DNA of 9,329 nt from an uncultured Muribaculum sp. (GCA_947573015.1 CANPDS010000079.1:1-9329), one strand, 5' to 3'. Counted from the first letter of the stretch, positions 1 through 6,718 are shown. The notes: generated by a model from the sequence alone, not told the origin. Numbers and translations: made by a program.

Positions 1-51
1 ATCCTGATGGGACCATTCAGTACGGTTAATTCTACTATAGATATGATATAA
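1..51 (+). other. Possible 3' tail of a convergent plus-strand gene
   Basis: This edge fragment is too short to identify. On the plus strand, one frame is open to a TAA at 27-29 (last residues PDGTIQYG) and another is open to a TAA at 49-51. Either could be the end of a gene entering from the left. Two minus-strand frames are also open, so coding is not proven. The argument for a convergent neighbour is the hairpin that follows, which has T-rich flanks on both sides as a shared terminator would. Treat this as an inference. Confidence 0.2.
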
Positions 52-93
52 AAAAGCGAGTCAATTGATGTTTGTCAGTTGACTCGCTTTTCT
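50..93. terminator. Bidirectional intrinsic terminator
   Basis: A 17-bp inverted repeat pairs 52-68 with 75-91 across a 6-nt loop (69-74), with one T/G position at 65/78. Read on the minus strand, the stem core ends in a run of six T residues (complement of A50-A55), as expected for a rho-independent terminator 12 nt after the HIT gene stop. Read on the plus strand, the stem runs into TTTTCTTT, so it could also stop a convergent transcript from the left. Confidence 0.85.
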
Positions 94-104
94 TTGTGGA
101 ATAA

Positions 105-530
105 TTATAATTCGGCCTTTATGGCATTGATCATTGCCTGATATTCTTCATCCGTGAGATATGTTTCTCCTGGATTCATGCGGAATGTACCTCCATAGTC
201 GGGGCCATCAATATATTTTGGAGCAAGATGAAAATGCAGATGCGATAGCTTGTCGCTATATGCTCCGTAGTTTATTTTTTCAGGATTGAACACAAGCTGC
301 ATGGCTCGTGTCACACGCACGACATCTTCCATGAATGCGTTGCGCTCTTCATCGCTAAGTTCATTCAGGTCGTTTACGTGGCCATTGTATGCCACAAGGC
401 AACGGCCACGATAGGTCTGTTCTTTGAAAAGAAATGCCCGCGATACTTTGAGGGTGGCTATTTCGATCATCAGATTATGGAGAGTTTCGTTGTTGGTGCA
501 GTAAAGGCACTCTTCAGGATTGCTTCTCAT
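105..530 (-). CDS. HIT-family (histidine triad) protein with CxxC motif
   Basis: This is a 141-residue cytosolic protein of the histidine-triad superfamily, whose members hydrolyse or transfer nucleotidyl groups from nucleoside phosphoramidates or dinucleoside polyphosphates. The diagnostic motif is H97-L-H99-F-H101-L-A, matching HxHxHxx; by family knowledge the middle His (H99) is the nucleophile. Upstream, N49-G-H51 followed by the LNELSDEE stretch (55-62) matches the conserved helix region of HIT proteins. C8 and C11 form a CxxC pair that in some HIT subfamilies binds zinc with downstream histidines. The length is normal for a single-domain HIT protein. The ATG at 528-530 is chosen because the CxxC lies directly after it; no Shine-Dalgarno is visible. 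It has its own promoter in the 93-bp gap after the upstream transporter and a terminator 12 nt downstream. The exact substrate cannot be read from sequence. Confidence 0.88.
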   Translation of the reverse strand: MRSNPEECLYCTNNETLHNLMIEIATLKVSRAFLFKEQTYRGRCLVAYNGHVNDLNELSDEERNAFMEDVVRVTRAMQLVFNPEKINYGAYSDKLSHLHFHLAPKYIDGPDYGGTFRMNPGETYLTDEEYQAMINAIKAEL

Positions 531-577
531 TGCTGTAAGTTGGATAAATGGATATTTTGGTGTAGAAAATCTTCAGA

Positions 578-609
578 CAAACTTAAGCAAAATTCTCCAT
601 ATGCGCAAA
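578..609 (-). promoter_or_regulatory. Bacteroidota-type promoter for the HIT gene
   Basis: On the minus strand TAAGTTTG (578-585) is an exact match to the -7 consensus TAnnTTTG. A TTTG at 606-609 sits 20 nt upstream, the expected place of the -33 element. Transcription would begin near 570, leaving a leader of about 40 nt before the ATG at 530. This is the best-formed promoter in the window. It suggests that the HIT gene can be expressed independently of the transporter genes. Confidence 0.6.
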
Positions 610-618
610 ATTCTTGCG
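587..618. repeat. Direct repeat plus palindrome over the HIT promoter
   Basis: GCAAAATTCT occurs at 587-596 and again at 605-614, an 18-bp period. The second copy lies within the palindrome CGCAA-N5-TTGCG (604-618), which covers the -33 element and starts 5 nt after the end of the upstream transporter gene. A palindrome and repeated half-site at a promoter is the layout of a transcription-factor operator, but no regulator can be named and chance is possible in A/T-rich DNA. Confidence 0.35.
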
Positions 619-623
619 AGAGG

Positions 624-1970
624 CTATATGATGTTGAGTCCGGAAAGGAATACCAGAAGTATGCCGGCAGGGGCTACATAGCGCAGACAAAATGTTATAG
701 CCCGGAGCAGGAGGTGAGGAAGATTGCCGGTGCCTGCGAGCTGTGACCGCACAAGTCTGCGGTCGACAATCCAGCCTACGAATATGGATATGAGCATACC
801 TCCAAGGGGAAGCAGTATGTTGCTCGATAGATAGTCGAATAGATTGAACACCGTAAGTCCGGCAATAGTGAAGTTGCTCATCGGGCCGAAAGAGAGGGCG
901 CAAAGTGTGCCAAGTCCCATGGCGATGCCCGTATTGAGCAATGTAGCATTGCGACGTGACATTCCTGTCTGTTCGCAGAAAAAAGCTATGCATATCTCGC
1001 TCATTGAAATGGTAGATGTGAGCGATGCAAGAAATAGCAGAAAGAAAAACAAAATGGCCCAGAGCGTGCCACCCGGCATCTGATGGAATATTGCCGGTAG
1101 CACTTCAAATACCAACTTGGGTCCGGCAGCCGGTTCGCAGCCATAAGTGAATACTGCCGGGAAAATGATGATACCGGCGAGTATGGCTACCACGGTGTCG
1201 AGTGAGGCGGTAGTGACGGCGCTTTTTACAAGAGGAGTTGAGTCGGAGAAATAGCTCGAGTAGGTCATTAGTGTGCCCAGACCGAGCGATAATGAGAAGA
1301 ATGCCTGCCCAAGCGCTCCGATCAATGTGCCGGAATCAACTTTGGAGAAGTCGGGATGAAACATAAACCACAGTCCTTCACCGGCCTTGGGAAGCAGCAA
1401 TGAGTTGATGCAAAAAATTATCAGAATAACGAATAGTACCGGCATCAGTATGTTGGATGCTTTCTCAATTCCTCCGCGTACGCCACGAAACAGTATTACC
1501 GCATTTACAGCAAGGAAAGCCAAGGTCCACATAACCGGACGCCATCCTGACACGAAATGATCAAAGCGGTTGTGCAGCTCCGCTCCGTTTCCGGCAGTGT
1601 CAAGTGATCCGCTGACAGCCTCCACGAGGTATTCGATGGTCCATCCGGCAACCACCGAATAAAATGACAGTATAAGTATGCTCGCAAGGATACCCATATA
1701 TCCTACCCATGCCCAACAGCGGTTGGAGTGGAGGGTGCGGAATGCGCCGAATATATTGCGCCGGGTGCCACGTCCCATTATAAATTCCGCACATATCACA
1801 GGTACTCCTATAAGGAATATAAATCCGATGTATATCAATAGAAACGCTCCTCCGCCGTGTGCTCCGGCCTCGTAGGGAAAACGCCATATGTTGCCAAGAC
1901 CGACAGCCGAACCGACAGTAGTTGCAATTACGCCCAGTCGTGTGCCGAATTGTGCTCTTTGTGTAGACAT
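624..1970 (-). CDS. Sodium-dependent transporter, NSS/SNF family (copy 1)
   Basis: This is a 448-residue inner-membrane symporter with the LeuT fold, predicted to import an amino acid or related solute with Na+. The TM1 signature GSAVGLGNIWRFP (20-32) holds N27 and R30, which fall at the same numbers as in LeuT. Other matches by my hand alignment are Y104 in TM3 (LeuT Y108), the unwound TM6 motif GQAFFSLSLG (221-230), A315/T318/S319 in TM8 (Na2 site) and D379 in TM10 (outer gate partner of R30). D258 in TM7 lies where LeuT has N286; MhsT and Tyt1 are recalled to carry Asp there, pointing to chloride-independent Na+ coupling. I count 11 membrane segments, as in many bacterial members. It follows copy 2 by 27 bp with no promoter or terminator between, so the two are probably co-transcribed. 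Substrate is unknown. Confidence 0.93.
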   Translation of the reverse strand: MSTQRAQFGTRLGVIATTVGSAVGLGNIWRFPYEAGAHGGGAFLLIYIGFIFLIGVPVICAEFIMGRGTRRNIFGAFRTLHSNRCWAWVGYMGILASILILSFYSVVAGWTIEYLVEAVSGSLDTAGNGAELHNRFDHFVSGWRPVMWTLAFLAVNAVILFRGVRGGIEKASNILMPVLFVILIIFCINSLLLPKAGEGLWFMFHPDFSKVDSGTLIGALGQAFFSLSLGLGTLMTYSSYFSDSTPLVKSAVTTASLDTVVAILAGIIIFPAVFTYGCEPAAGPKLVFEVLPAIFHQMPGGTLWAILFFFLLFLASLTSTISMSEICIAFFCEQTGMSRRNATLLNTGIAMGLGTLCALSFGPMSNFTIAGLTVFNLFDYLSSNILLPLGGMLISIFVGWIVDRRLVRSQLAGTGNLPHLLLRAITFCLRYVAPAGILLVFLSGLNII

Positions 1971-1997
1971 ATTCAGTACTCTTGATTAAACAAGCTC

Positions 1998-3377
1998 TTA
2001 TATAAAGGTCATTATGAGGATCAGGGCGATGATCACGGGAGCTACATAGCGGATGATACCGGCAATGACCGGATATGTGCGCGATGTGATTAGGCCGCCG
2101 TTTGTAAGTTCATTACGGAGGTAGCCTTTGGGTGCGAACCATCCGATATATATACAGGTGATTATGCTGGCTACAGGTAGCATGACGTTTGTAGCCACTG
2201 TGTCGAGGAGCGTGAATATGTTCATCCCGGCCACTTGTATCCAGGCAAGAGAGCCTTGTGAGAGTGATGTGATTGTGCTTAGGATAAACAAGGGCAGAAT
2301 CACAGTGAGGCATGCTGCAGTACGGCGCATTCTGAAGCGGTCCTGCATGAAGGCTATCGACACTTCGGCAAGCGAGATTGTGGATGTCAGAGCCGCAACC
2401 ATCAGAAGCAGGAAGAAAAGCGATGACCAGAATTGAGTCCATGGCATCTGAGCAAATACTTCGGGAAGTGTGACAAACACGAGCGTTGCACCTTCGAGGC
2501 CTTCGCTGTCAAGTCCGAATGATTTTACTGCCGGGAATATGATTATCCCCATCATCACGGCCACAAGCATGTCGAGCAGCGAGACGGTCACAGCCGTGCG
2601 TGTGAGCCTGGTGTCTTTTGGGAAATAGCTTGAGTAGGTGATGAGTATGCCCATGCCGAGTGAGAGTGAGAAAAATGCCTGCCCTAATGCGTTCATTATT
2701 ACGGATGCGTTGATCTTGCTGAAATCCGGACGCAGGAAAAATTCAAGGCCTTCAGCAGCTTTCGGAAAGGTAAGGGATACGCAGGCAAATATCAGAAGCA
2801 ATGTGAAAAGCATGGGCATCAATATATTGGACATTTTCTCGATACCTTTCTGCACTCCCATCAGCAATATTCCGAGATTTAGGGCGAGCATAGCATAAGT
2901 CATTACCAAAGGTCGTATGTCTTGAAGAATATATTCCTCCATTTTGGCCTTGAACTGTATGTCGAGAGCGTCAATACCACTTTGTGCCGCAACCTTCGAT
3001 ACGGGTTCATAAAGTGCACCTGTGATTGACTGCCACATATATTCGAGTGTCCATCCGGCCACCACCATGTAAAACGACAGGATGAGGTAGCTTGCCAGAA
3101 TGGCTATTGCACCCCCGATCCACCATTTTGAACGTGGCGACAGGCGCTTGAATACACCTACAGCATCACTGCGTTGGCCTCGGCCGAGCGAAAATTCAGC
3201 CAACATTACCGGAATACCGAGCAGAAACACACAAGCTATGTACAACAGCAGGAATGCGGCTCCACCATTGGATTGTGCTTCGGCGGGGAAACGCCATACA
3301 TTGCCAAGACCTACGGCAGATCCTACCGTAGCGGCTATAAGTCCTATCTTACTTCCGAATTGAGCCTTTGCGGCCAT
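1998..3377 (-). CDS. Sodium-dependent transporter, NSS/SNF family (copy 2)
   Basis: This 459-residue paralogue of the adjacent transporter comes first in the transcript. The TM1 signature GSAVGLGNVWRFP (19-31) gives N26 and R29. TM3 has Y103, TM6 the same GQAFFSLSLG motif (232-241), TM7 D269, TM8 A328/T331/S332, and TM10 D392. All Na+-site and gate positions that I can align are therefore kept, and it looks functional. It differs from copy 1 in a longer, more charged outer loop between TM3 and TM4 (about 119-153), in PAEAQSNGGA rather than PYEAGAHGGG after TM1, and in most of TM9. These changes fit a different substrate or affinity. Eleven membrane segments are expected. A promoter-like site lies about 80 bp upstream. 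The ATG at 3375-3377 opens directly into the conserved AQFG start of the family. Substrate is unknown. Confidence 0.93.
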   Translation of the reverse strand: MAAKAQFGSKIGLIAATVGSAVGLGNVWRFPAEAQSNGGAAFLLLYIACVFLLGIPVMLAEFSLGRGQRSDAVGVFKRLSPRSKWWIGGAIAILASYLILSFYMVVAGWTLEYMWQSITGALYEPVSKVAAQSGIDALDIQFKAKMEEYILQDIRPLVMTYAMLALNLGILLMGVQKGIEKMSNILMPMLFTLLLIFACVSLTFPKAAEGLEFFLRPDFSKINASVIMNALGQAFFSLSLGMGILITYSSYFPKDTRLTRTAVTVSLLDMLVAVMMGIIIFPAVKSFGLDSEGLEGATLVFVTLPEVFAQMPWTQFWSSLFFLLLMVAALTSTISLAEVSIAFMQDRFRMRRTAACLTVILPLFILSTITSLSQGSLAWIQVAGMNIFTLLDTVATNVMLPVASIITCIYIGWFAPKGYLRNELTNGGLITSRTYPVIAGIIRYVAPVIIALILIMTFI

Positions 3378-3408
3378 AAGAGAATACGTGTAAAGTTAGT
3401 ATGAGTAG

Positions 3409-3432
3409 TTTACTTATATATATACAAGTAAA
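3409..3432. repeat. A/T-rich inverted repeat in the transporter leader
   Basis: TTTACTT (3409-3415) and AAGTAAA (3426-3432) are perfect inverted repeats around an alternating A/T core, about 32 nt upstream of the copy 2 start codon. It lies between the candidate promoter and the ATG. It could fold weakly in the leader mRNA or be a dimeric protein-binding site. The low GC content makes chance a real possibility. Confidence 0.3.
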
Positions 3433-3458
3433 TACCGTCTGTTGTTGAAAATCGGATA

Positions 3459-3466
3459 CAAAGATA
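3459..3466 (-). promoter_or_regulatory. Candidate promoter (-7) for the transporter pair
   Basis: The minus strand reads TATCTTTG, an exact TAnnTTTG match, placed between the terminator of the preceding unit and the copy 2 transporter start. Transcription from it would give a leader of roughly 75 nt. No good TTTG -33 element is visible at the usual distance, so the call rests on the -7 box and on position. Confidence 0.5.
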
Positions 3467-3530
3467 ATGACTTTGTTAAAGATTTGGAGCTTTTGAGATG
3501 TGAAAATATATTTCTATTATGTAAATTGAT

Positions 3531-3566
3531 GTAAAAACGCCGATATGTCATGTGACATATCGGCGT
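3531..3566 (-). terminator. Intrinsic terminator after the ABC-F/Dabb unit
   Basis: A perfect 14-bp inverted repeat pairs 3537-3550 with 3553-3566; allowing a 4-nt loop, the working stem is about 13 bp and contains the GC-rich CGCCGATATGTC. On the minus strand the stem is followed by TTTTT (complement of 3533-3537). It lies about 90 nt after the Dabb stop codon and before the transporter promoter, so it separates the two units. Confidence 0.85.
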
Positions 3567-3588
3567 ATGTGGTTTTTATGCAGAAATT

Positions 3589-3647
3589 GGTTGAGGGTGG
3601 TCGCCCATATTAAAAGGGGCTATTTATTATCAAACGCCCTCTGAACC
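3589..3647. repeat. Nested inverted repeat in the Dabb 3' region
   Basis: GGTTGAGGGTG (3589-3599) can pair with CGCCCTCTGAACC (3635-3647), leaving a 2-nt bulge and one T/G position. Inside it, GCCC (3603-3606) faces GGGC (3617-3620). The element lies between the Dabb stop at 3656 and the terminator. It would fold as an extra 3' UTR structure. No known RNA family is recognised. Confidence 0.3.
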
Positions 3648-3655
3648 GCTACTTG

Positions 3656-3949
3656 TCAGAATTCGTAGTCGACACATCCACGTAGCTCTTTGTGGCCAGC
3701 AAGAAGAGCGGCGGCGGCTACATGGGCCGGATGCTTGGCATATACCTCTACATCGGCCATGGTTGGAACGACTGCGGTGAGCACTACATCCCATTGTTCA
3801 TCGGGATTTTCATTTACTGCTGCCTCCATGCTCTGGAGAACGTCGATCTGCTCTGGAAGTGCCATAAGTGCGTCTTTAAACTGAGTTGCTACCTTAAGGC
3901 GCTCTTCGGCTGTGCCTGTGAGCTTGAACATTACGATATGCTTTACCAT
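3656..3949 (-). CDS. Dabb (stress-responsive A/B barrel) domain protein
   Basis: This 97-residue protein is a single Dabb domain, a dimeric alpha+beta barrel of the ferredoxin-like class. The N-terminal strand VKHIVMFKL (2-10), the central strand DVVLTAVV (54-61), the YAKHPAHVA segment (70-78, with H73 and H76) and the C-terminal strand CVDYEF (92-97) match the family in order and length. Family members are often of unknown role; some plant ones are stress-induced and a few relatives act as cyclases or decarboxylases, so no reaction is assigned here. It has no signal peptide and should be cytosolic. It starts 46 bp after the ABC-F stop with no clear promoter between and is followed by a strong terminator, so it is probably the last gene of that unit. 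Confidence 0.85.
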   Translation of the reverse strand: MVKHIVMFKLTGTAEERLKVATQFKDALMALPEQIDVLQSMEAAVNENPDEQWDVVLTAVVPTMADVEVYAKHPAHVAAAALLAGHKELRGCVDYEF

Positions 3950-3995
3950 CGTCAGATAAGTGTCTGTCTGAAATTATTGATATTTATAGTGTATT

Positions 3996-5612
3996 TTATT
4001 TGGCATACATGCGTTCACGGGCAGCTGCCACACGCTCATCGGTGATATAGTCATCGTAGTCCATCATCTTGTCGATGATGCCGTTGGGTGTAAGTTCGAT
4101 GATGCGGTTGGCTACCGTCTGTATGAACTCGTGGTCATGTGAGGCAAAGAGAAGGTTGCCCTTGAAGGCCTGGAGAGTGTTGTTGAACGCCTGAATCGAC
4201 TCCAGATCGAGATGGTTGGTGGGGGAGTCAAGTATGAGTGTGTTTGCATCGGTCATCATCATGCGTGCTATCATGCAGCGCATTTTCTCACCTCCGGATA
4301 GCACTGATGCTTTCTTGAGTACCTCTTCGCCGGAAAATAGCATTTTGCCAAGGAATCCTTTCAGATATATCTCACTTGAATCATTGCTCCACTGGCATAG
4401 CCAATCGACAAGATTAAGATCGCTGTTGAAGAACGCGGAGTTGTCGAGCGGCAGATATGCTGTTGTGATAGTCTGGCCCCAATCGTAAGTGCCGGCATCG
4501 GCCTTTCGGTTGCCGTTGATGATTTCGAACAGGGCTGTCATGGCACGCGGGTCGCGGCTTAGGAACACAACCTTATCGTCCTTCTCAATCTGGAAGTTGA
4601 CATCCTTGAACAGCACTTCGCCATCGACAGAGGCTTCCAGACCATGTACTTCCAGAATCTTGTTGCCCGGTTCGCGTGAAGGAGTGAAAATGATGCCCGG
4701 ATAGCGGCGCGATGATGGCTGTATCTCCTCGACATTGAGTTTCTCAAGCATCTTCTTGCGTGATGTAGTCTGCTTCGACTTGGCCACATTTGCCGAGAAT
4801 CGCTGGATGAATTCGAGGAGTTCCTTGCGCTTTTCTTCGGCTTTTTTGTTCTGCTGTTGCTGCTGGCGCAGTGCGAGCTGTGACGATTCGTACCAGAAAC
4901 TGTAGTTTCCGGCGAATAGAGTCACCTTGTTATAGTCGATGTCGAGAGTATGTGTGCACACGGAGTCGAGGAAGTGGCGGTCGTGTGACACAACGAGCAC
5001 AGTGTTCTCGAATTTCGAGAGGTAATCCTCAAGCCATGCCACGGTGTCAAGGTCAAGGTCGTTGGTGGGCTCGTCGAGGAGCAGGTTGTCGGGATTGCCG
5101 AAGAGCGCTTTTGCCAGAAGCACACGCACTTTCTCATTACCGCTGAGGTCTTTCATAAGCATATAGTGCTTGTCCTCTTTTATGCCAAGGCCGCTAAGCA
5201 ATGCTGCTGCATCGCTCTCGGCATTCCATCCTTCAAGTTCGGCAAACTTCTCCTCAAGTTCGGCGGCGCGTACGCCATCCTCATCAGAGAAATCAGCCTT
5301 GGCATATATGGCGTCTTTCTCCTGTATGATGTCCCATAGTACGGTGTGTCCGCGGAGTACGGTATCCATCACGGTGCAGTCGTCGAATTTGAAGTGATCC
5401 TGTTCGAGCACCGACATGCGCTCTCCCGGTCCCTGTGTCACGTTGCCATGTGTCGGGGTGAGATCATCGCTGAGGATGCGCATGAGTGTAGATTTGCCTG
5501 CTCCGTTGGCACCTATGATGCCGTAGCAGTTGCCCGGGGTGAACTTCAGGTTGACATCCTGAAAAAGTACTCGCTTGCCAAACTGTTGGCCTAAATTGTT
5601 GACCGCTATCAT
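3996..5612 (-). CDS. ABC-F ATPase, YbiT-like, with a degenerate second ATP site
   Basis: This 538-residue soluble protein has two ABC ATPase domains and no membrane segment, the ABC-F layout; members bind the ribosomal E site and affect translation. Domain 1 has Walker A GANGAGKS (34-41), Q71, signature LSGNE (156-160), Walker B ending D180-E181, and switch H210. The charged linker, including a Gln-rich helix start (250-254), spans about 243-315 and corresponds to the P-site tRNA interaction region. Domain 2 has signature LSGGE (438-442) and switch H492, but SRDPRAMTA (352-360) stands where Walker A should be, and S463 replaces the catalytic Glu. The order and C-terminus (IIELTPNGIID, 504-514) resemble E. 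coli YbiT. The frame is intact, so this is not decay. A promoter lies about 40 bp upstream and Dabb follows. Resistance subfamilies (Msr, Vga, Lsa, OptrA) seem less likely, but I could not search. Confidence 0.92.
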   Translation of the reverse strand: MIAVNNLGQQFGKRVLFQDVNLKFTPGNCYGIIGANGAGKSTLMRILSDDLTPTHGNVTQGPGERMSVLEQDHFKFDDCTVMDTVLRGHTVLWDIIQEKDAIYAKADFSDEDGVRAAELEEKFAELEGWNAESDAAALLSGLGIKEDKHYMLMKDLSGNEKVRVLLAKALFGNPDNLLLDEPTNDLDLDTVAWLEDYLSKFENTVLVVSHDRHFLDSVCTHTLDIDYNKVTLFAGNYSFWYESSQLALRQQQQQNKKAEEKRKELLEFIQRFSANVAKSKQTTSRKKMLEKLNVEEIQPSSRRYPGIIFTPSREPGNKILEVHGLEASVDGEVLFKDVNFQIEKDDKVVFLSRDPRAMTALFEIINGNRKADAGTYDWGQTITTAYLPLDNSAFFNSDLNLVDWLCQWSNDSSEIYLKGFLGKMLFSGEEVLKKASVLSGGEKMRCMIARMMMTDANTLILDSPTNHLDLESIQAFNNTLQAFKGNLLFASHDHEFIQTVANRIIELTPNGIIDKMMDYDDYITDERVAAARERMYAK

Positions 5613-5650
5613 ATTTTATGGTAATCTATATCGTTTTGGAAATTCGGGTG

Positions 5651-5658
5651 CAAAGGTA
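5651..5658 (-). promoter_or_regulatory. Promoter (-7) for the ABC-F/Dabb unit
   Basis: The minus strand reads TACCTTTG followed by CACCC, an exact TAnnTTTG match in a typical Bacteroidota context. It lies 19 bp after the hydrolase stop codon. Transcription would begin near 5644, giving a leader of about 32 nt that ends in an A-rich stretch before the ATG at 5610-5612. The -33 region holds only a TTTT run, not a clear TTTG. Confidence 0.6.
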
Positions 5659-5676
5659 CGCATAATTTCCCGAAAA

Positions 5677-6684
5677 TCATAGCTTTTTGCGGTCGAGCCA
5701 ATCGAACATGGTGCGGTATGTAGCCTCGCGTATGCCTGGAGCTGAACGCACGAGGTCGTGAGTGCCCCCTTTGACGGTAGCTTCCGTGACTTCCGGCCCA
5801 AGTTGTCGGCCGTAACGCGATATGTCGGCTACATCGAGCACTGTGTCGGAACTGTCGCGCAGCGACTTGCGGTCGCCCTCGCGGTAAGTGTGGTCGCTGT
5901 GCATAAGCAGTATCGGCACCTTTATGTCGGGGTGATTCTGCACTACATCCTGTGCCCGGTCCACGGCGCGTATCCATCCGGCGTTTATGCTCGGCCATTG
6001 GGTTGGTTTCCAGTCGTTGTCGATCGTCCAGATGCCGTCTTCGACACGTGTGCTACCTGATGCGTGGTATTCGGGGTTGTCGCCCGGCATTACTTTCAGA
6101 CGTGGCCACCAACGGCCTATGCATTGCACTATCGGTATGAGCAGTTTCTCCTGTACTTTGCTTTGATTCCAGTCGAGGAACGGGCTGTTGAGCACAAGGG
6201 CGCGGATGGCTGTATCGGGCTTTTGGGCCATATAGAGCGATGTGGTAAGTCCTCCGGTTGAGTGTCCCATAAGTATGATTGTGTCGATACCCTGATGTTT
6301 CATGACGGCTATTGCTGAGTCGATGTCGGGGAAATATTCGCTCATGTCGCGTATGTCGAATCGCGGATCACCTTCGCTTAGCGAGCGCCCATATCGGCGC
6401 AGGTCTACAGCGTAGAAGTGATAACATGAGTCGGTGAAACGTCGTCCCATCTCCGGTTGCAGGAAATAGTCGTTGTAGCCATGTACGTAAAGTATGCCTT
6501 TGCGGGAATCGTTGCATGCTGCCTGTTTGCGTATTATGGTTGACCGAACGGTGCCGTCATAGTCGTGTCCCTGGTCGACTGTGCGTGCCTGATAATCCGG
6601 GAAAAGTGTGTCGGGATGCCATTCTGCCGCAATCGCGGTGGCGGCCCCAAAGAGAATGGCCGGTAGTAGTCGGAGAAGTTTCAT
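5677..6684 (-). CDS. Secreted alpha/beta hydrolase (serine aminopeptidase S33 / lipase-like)
   Basis: This 335-residue protein starts with an N-terminal Sec signal (charged KLLR, hydrophobic LLPAILFGAATAIAA, likely cleavage around A19-E21) and has no lipobox Cys, so the mature enzyme should be periplasmic or exported. The fold is alpha/beta hydrolase: HGYND (68-72) gives the oxyanion-hole region, and the nucleophile elbow is G140-H-S142-T-G-G. The catalytic His is probably H309 in GGTHD. The acid is probably D280, just before TVLDVADI, after an insertion that follows LLMHSD (259-264); D264 is the alternative. This arrangement resembles the Hydrolase_4/S33 group that includes monoacylglycerol lipases and peptidases, so an ester or short peptide substrate is plausible but not determined. 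It lies 138 bp after alaS, with no clear promoter, and ends 64 bp before the ABC-F gene. Confidence 0.85.
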   Translation of the reverse strand: MKLLRLLPAILFGAATAIAAEWHPDTLFPDYQARTVDQGHDYDGTVRSTIIRKQAACNDSRKGILYVHGYNDYFLQPEMGRRFTDSCYHFYAVDLRRYGRSLSEGDPRFDIRDMSEYFPDIDSAIAVMKHQGIDTIILMGHSTGGLTTSLYMAQKPDTAIRALVLNSPFLDWNQSKVQEKLLIPIVQCIGRWWPRLKVMPGDNPEYHASGSTRVEDGIWTIDNDWKPTQWPSINAGWIRAVDRAQDVVQNHPDIKVPILLMHSDHTYREGDRKSLRDSSDTVLDVADISRYGRQLGPEVTEATVKGGTHDLVRSAPGIREATYRTMFDWLDRKKL

Positions 6685-6718
6685 AAGTGTTGGTATATAT
6701 TATATGGGTCAAATTATA

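Noticed and set aside
378..746. Plus-strand open frame across the HIT/transporter junction
   Set aside because: It lies antisense to the HIT gene and the transporter 3' end, and its translation shows no recognisable family or sensible composition. The same holds for the other long frames inside alaS, ABC-F, the hydrolase and the transporters.
583..993. Second minus-strand frame overlapping the copy 1 transporter end
   Set aside because: It is rich in His, Arg, Ser and Cys like an out-of-frame shadow, and it lies almost wholly inside an unambiguous transporter gene.
1971..1997. Short CTTG/CAAG hairpin between the two transporters as a terminator or attenuator
   Set aside because: The stem is only 4 bp with no T tract, which is within chance for this composition.
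4900..5600. Domain-2 defects read as a decaying ABC-F pseudogene
   Set aside because: The frame is open for all 538 codons; the domain 2 signature, switch His and the C-terminus are intact, and the defects are confined to one composite site. Note that domain 2 lies at about 3996-4600 on this strand; the 4900-5600 part encodes domain 1.
3600..5612. ABC-F gene as an antibiotic-resistance determinant
   Set aside because: The protein resembles the YbiT housekeeping group in order and C-terminus, and nothing nearby suggests a resistance cassette, leader peptide or mobile element.
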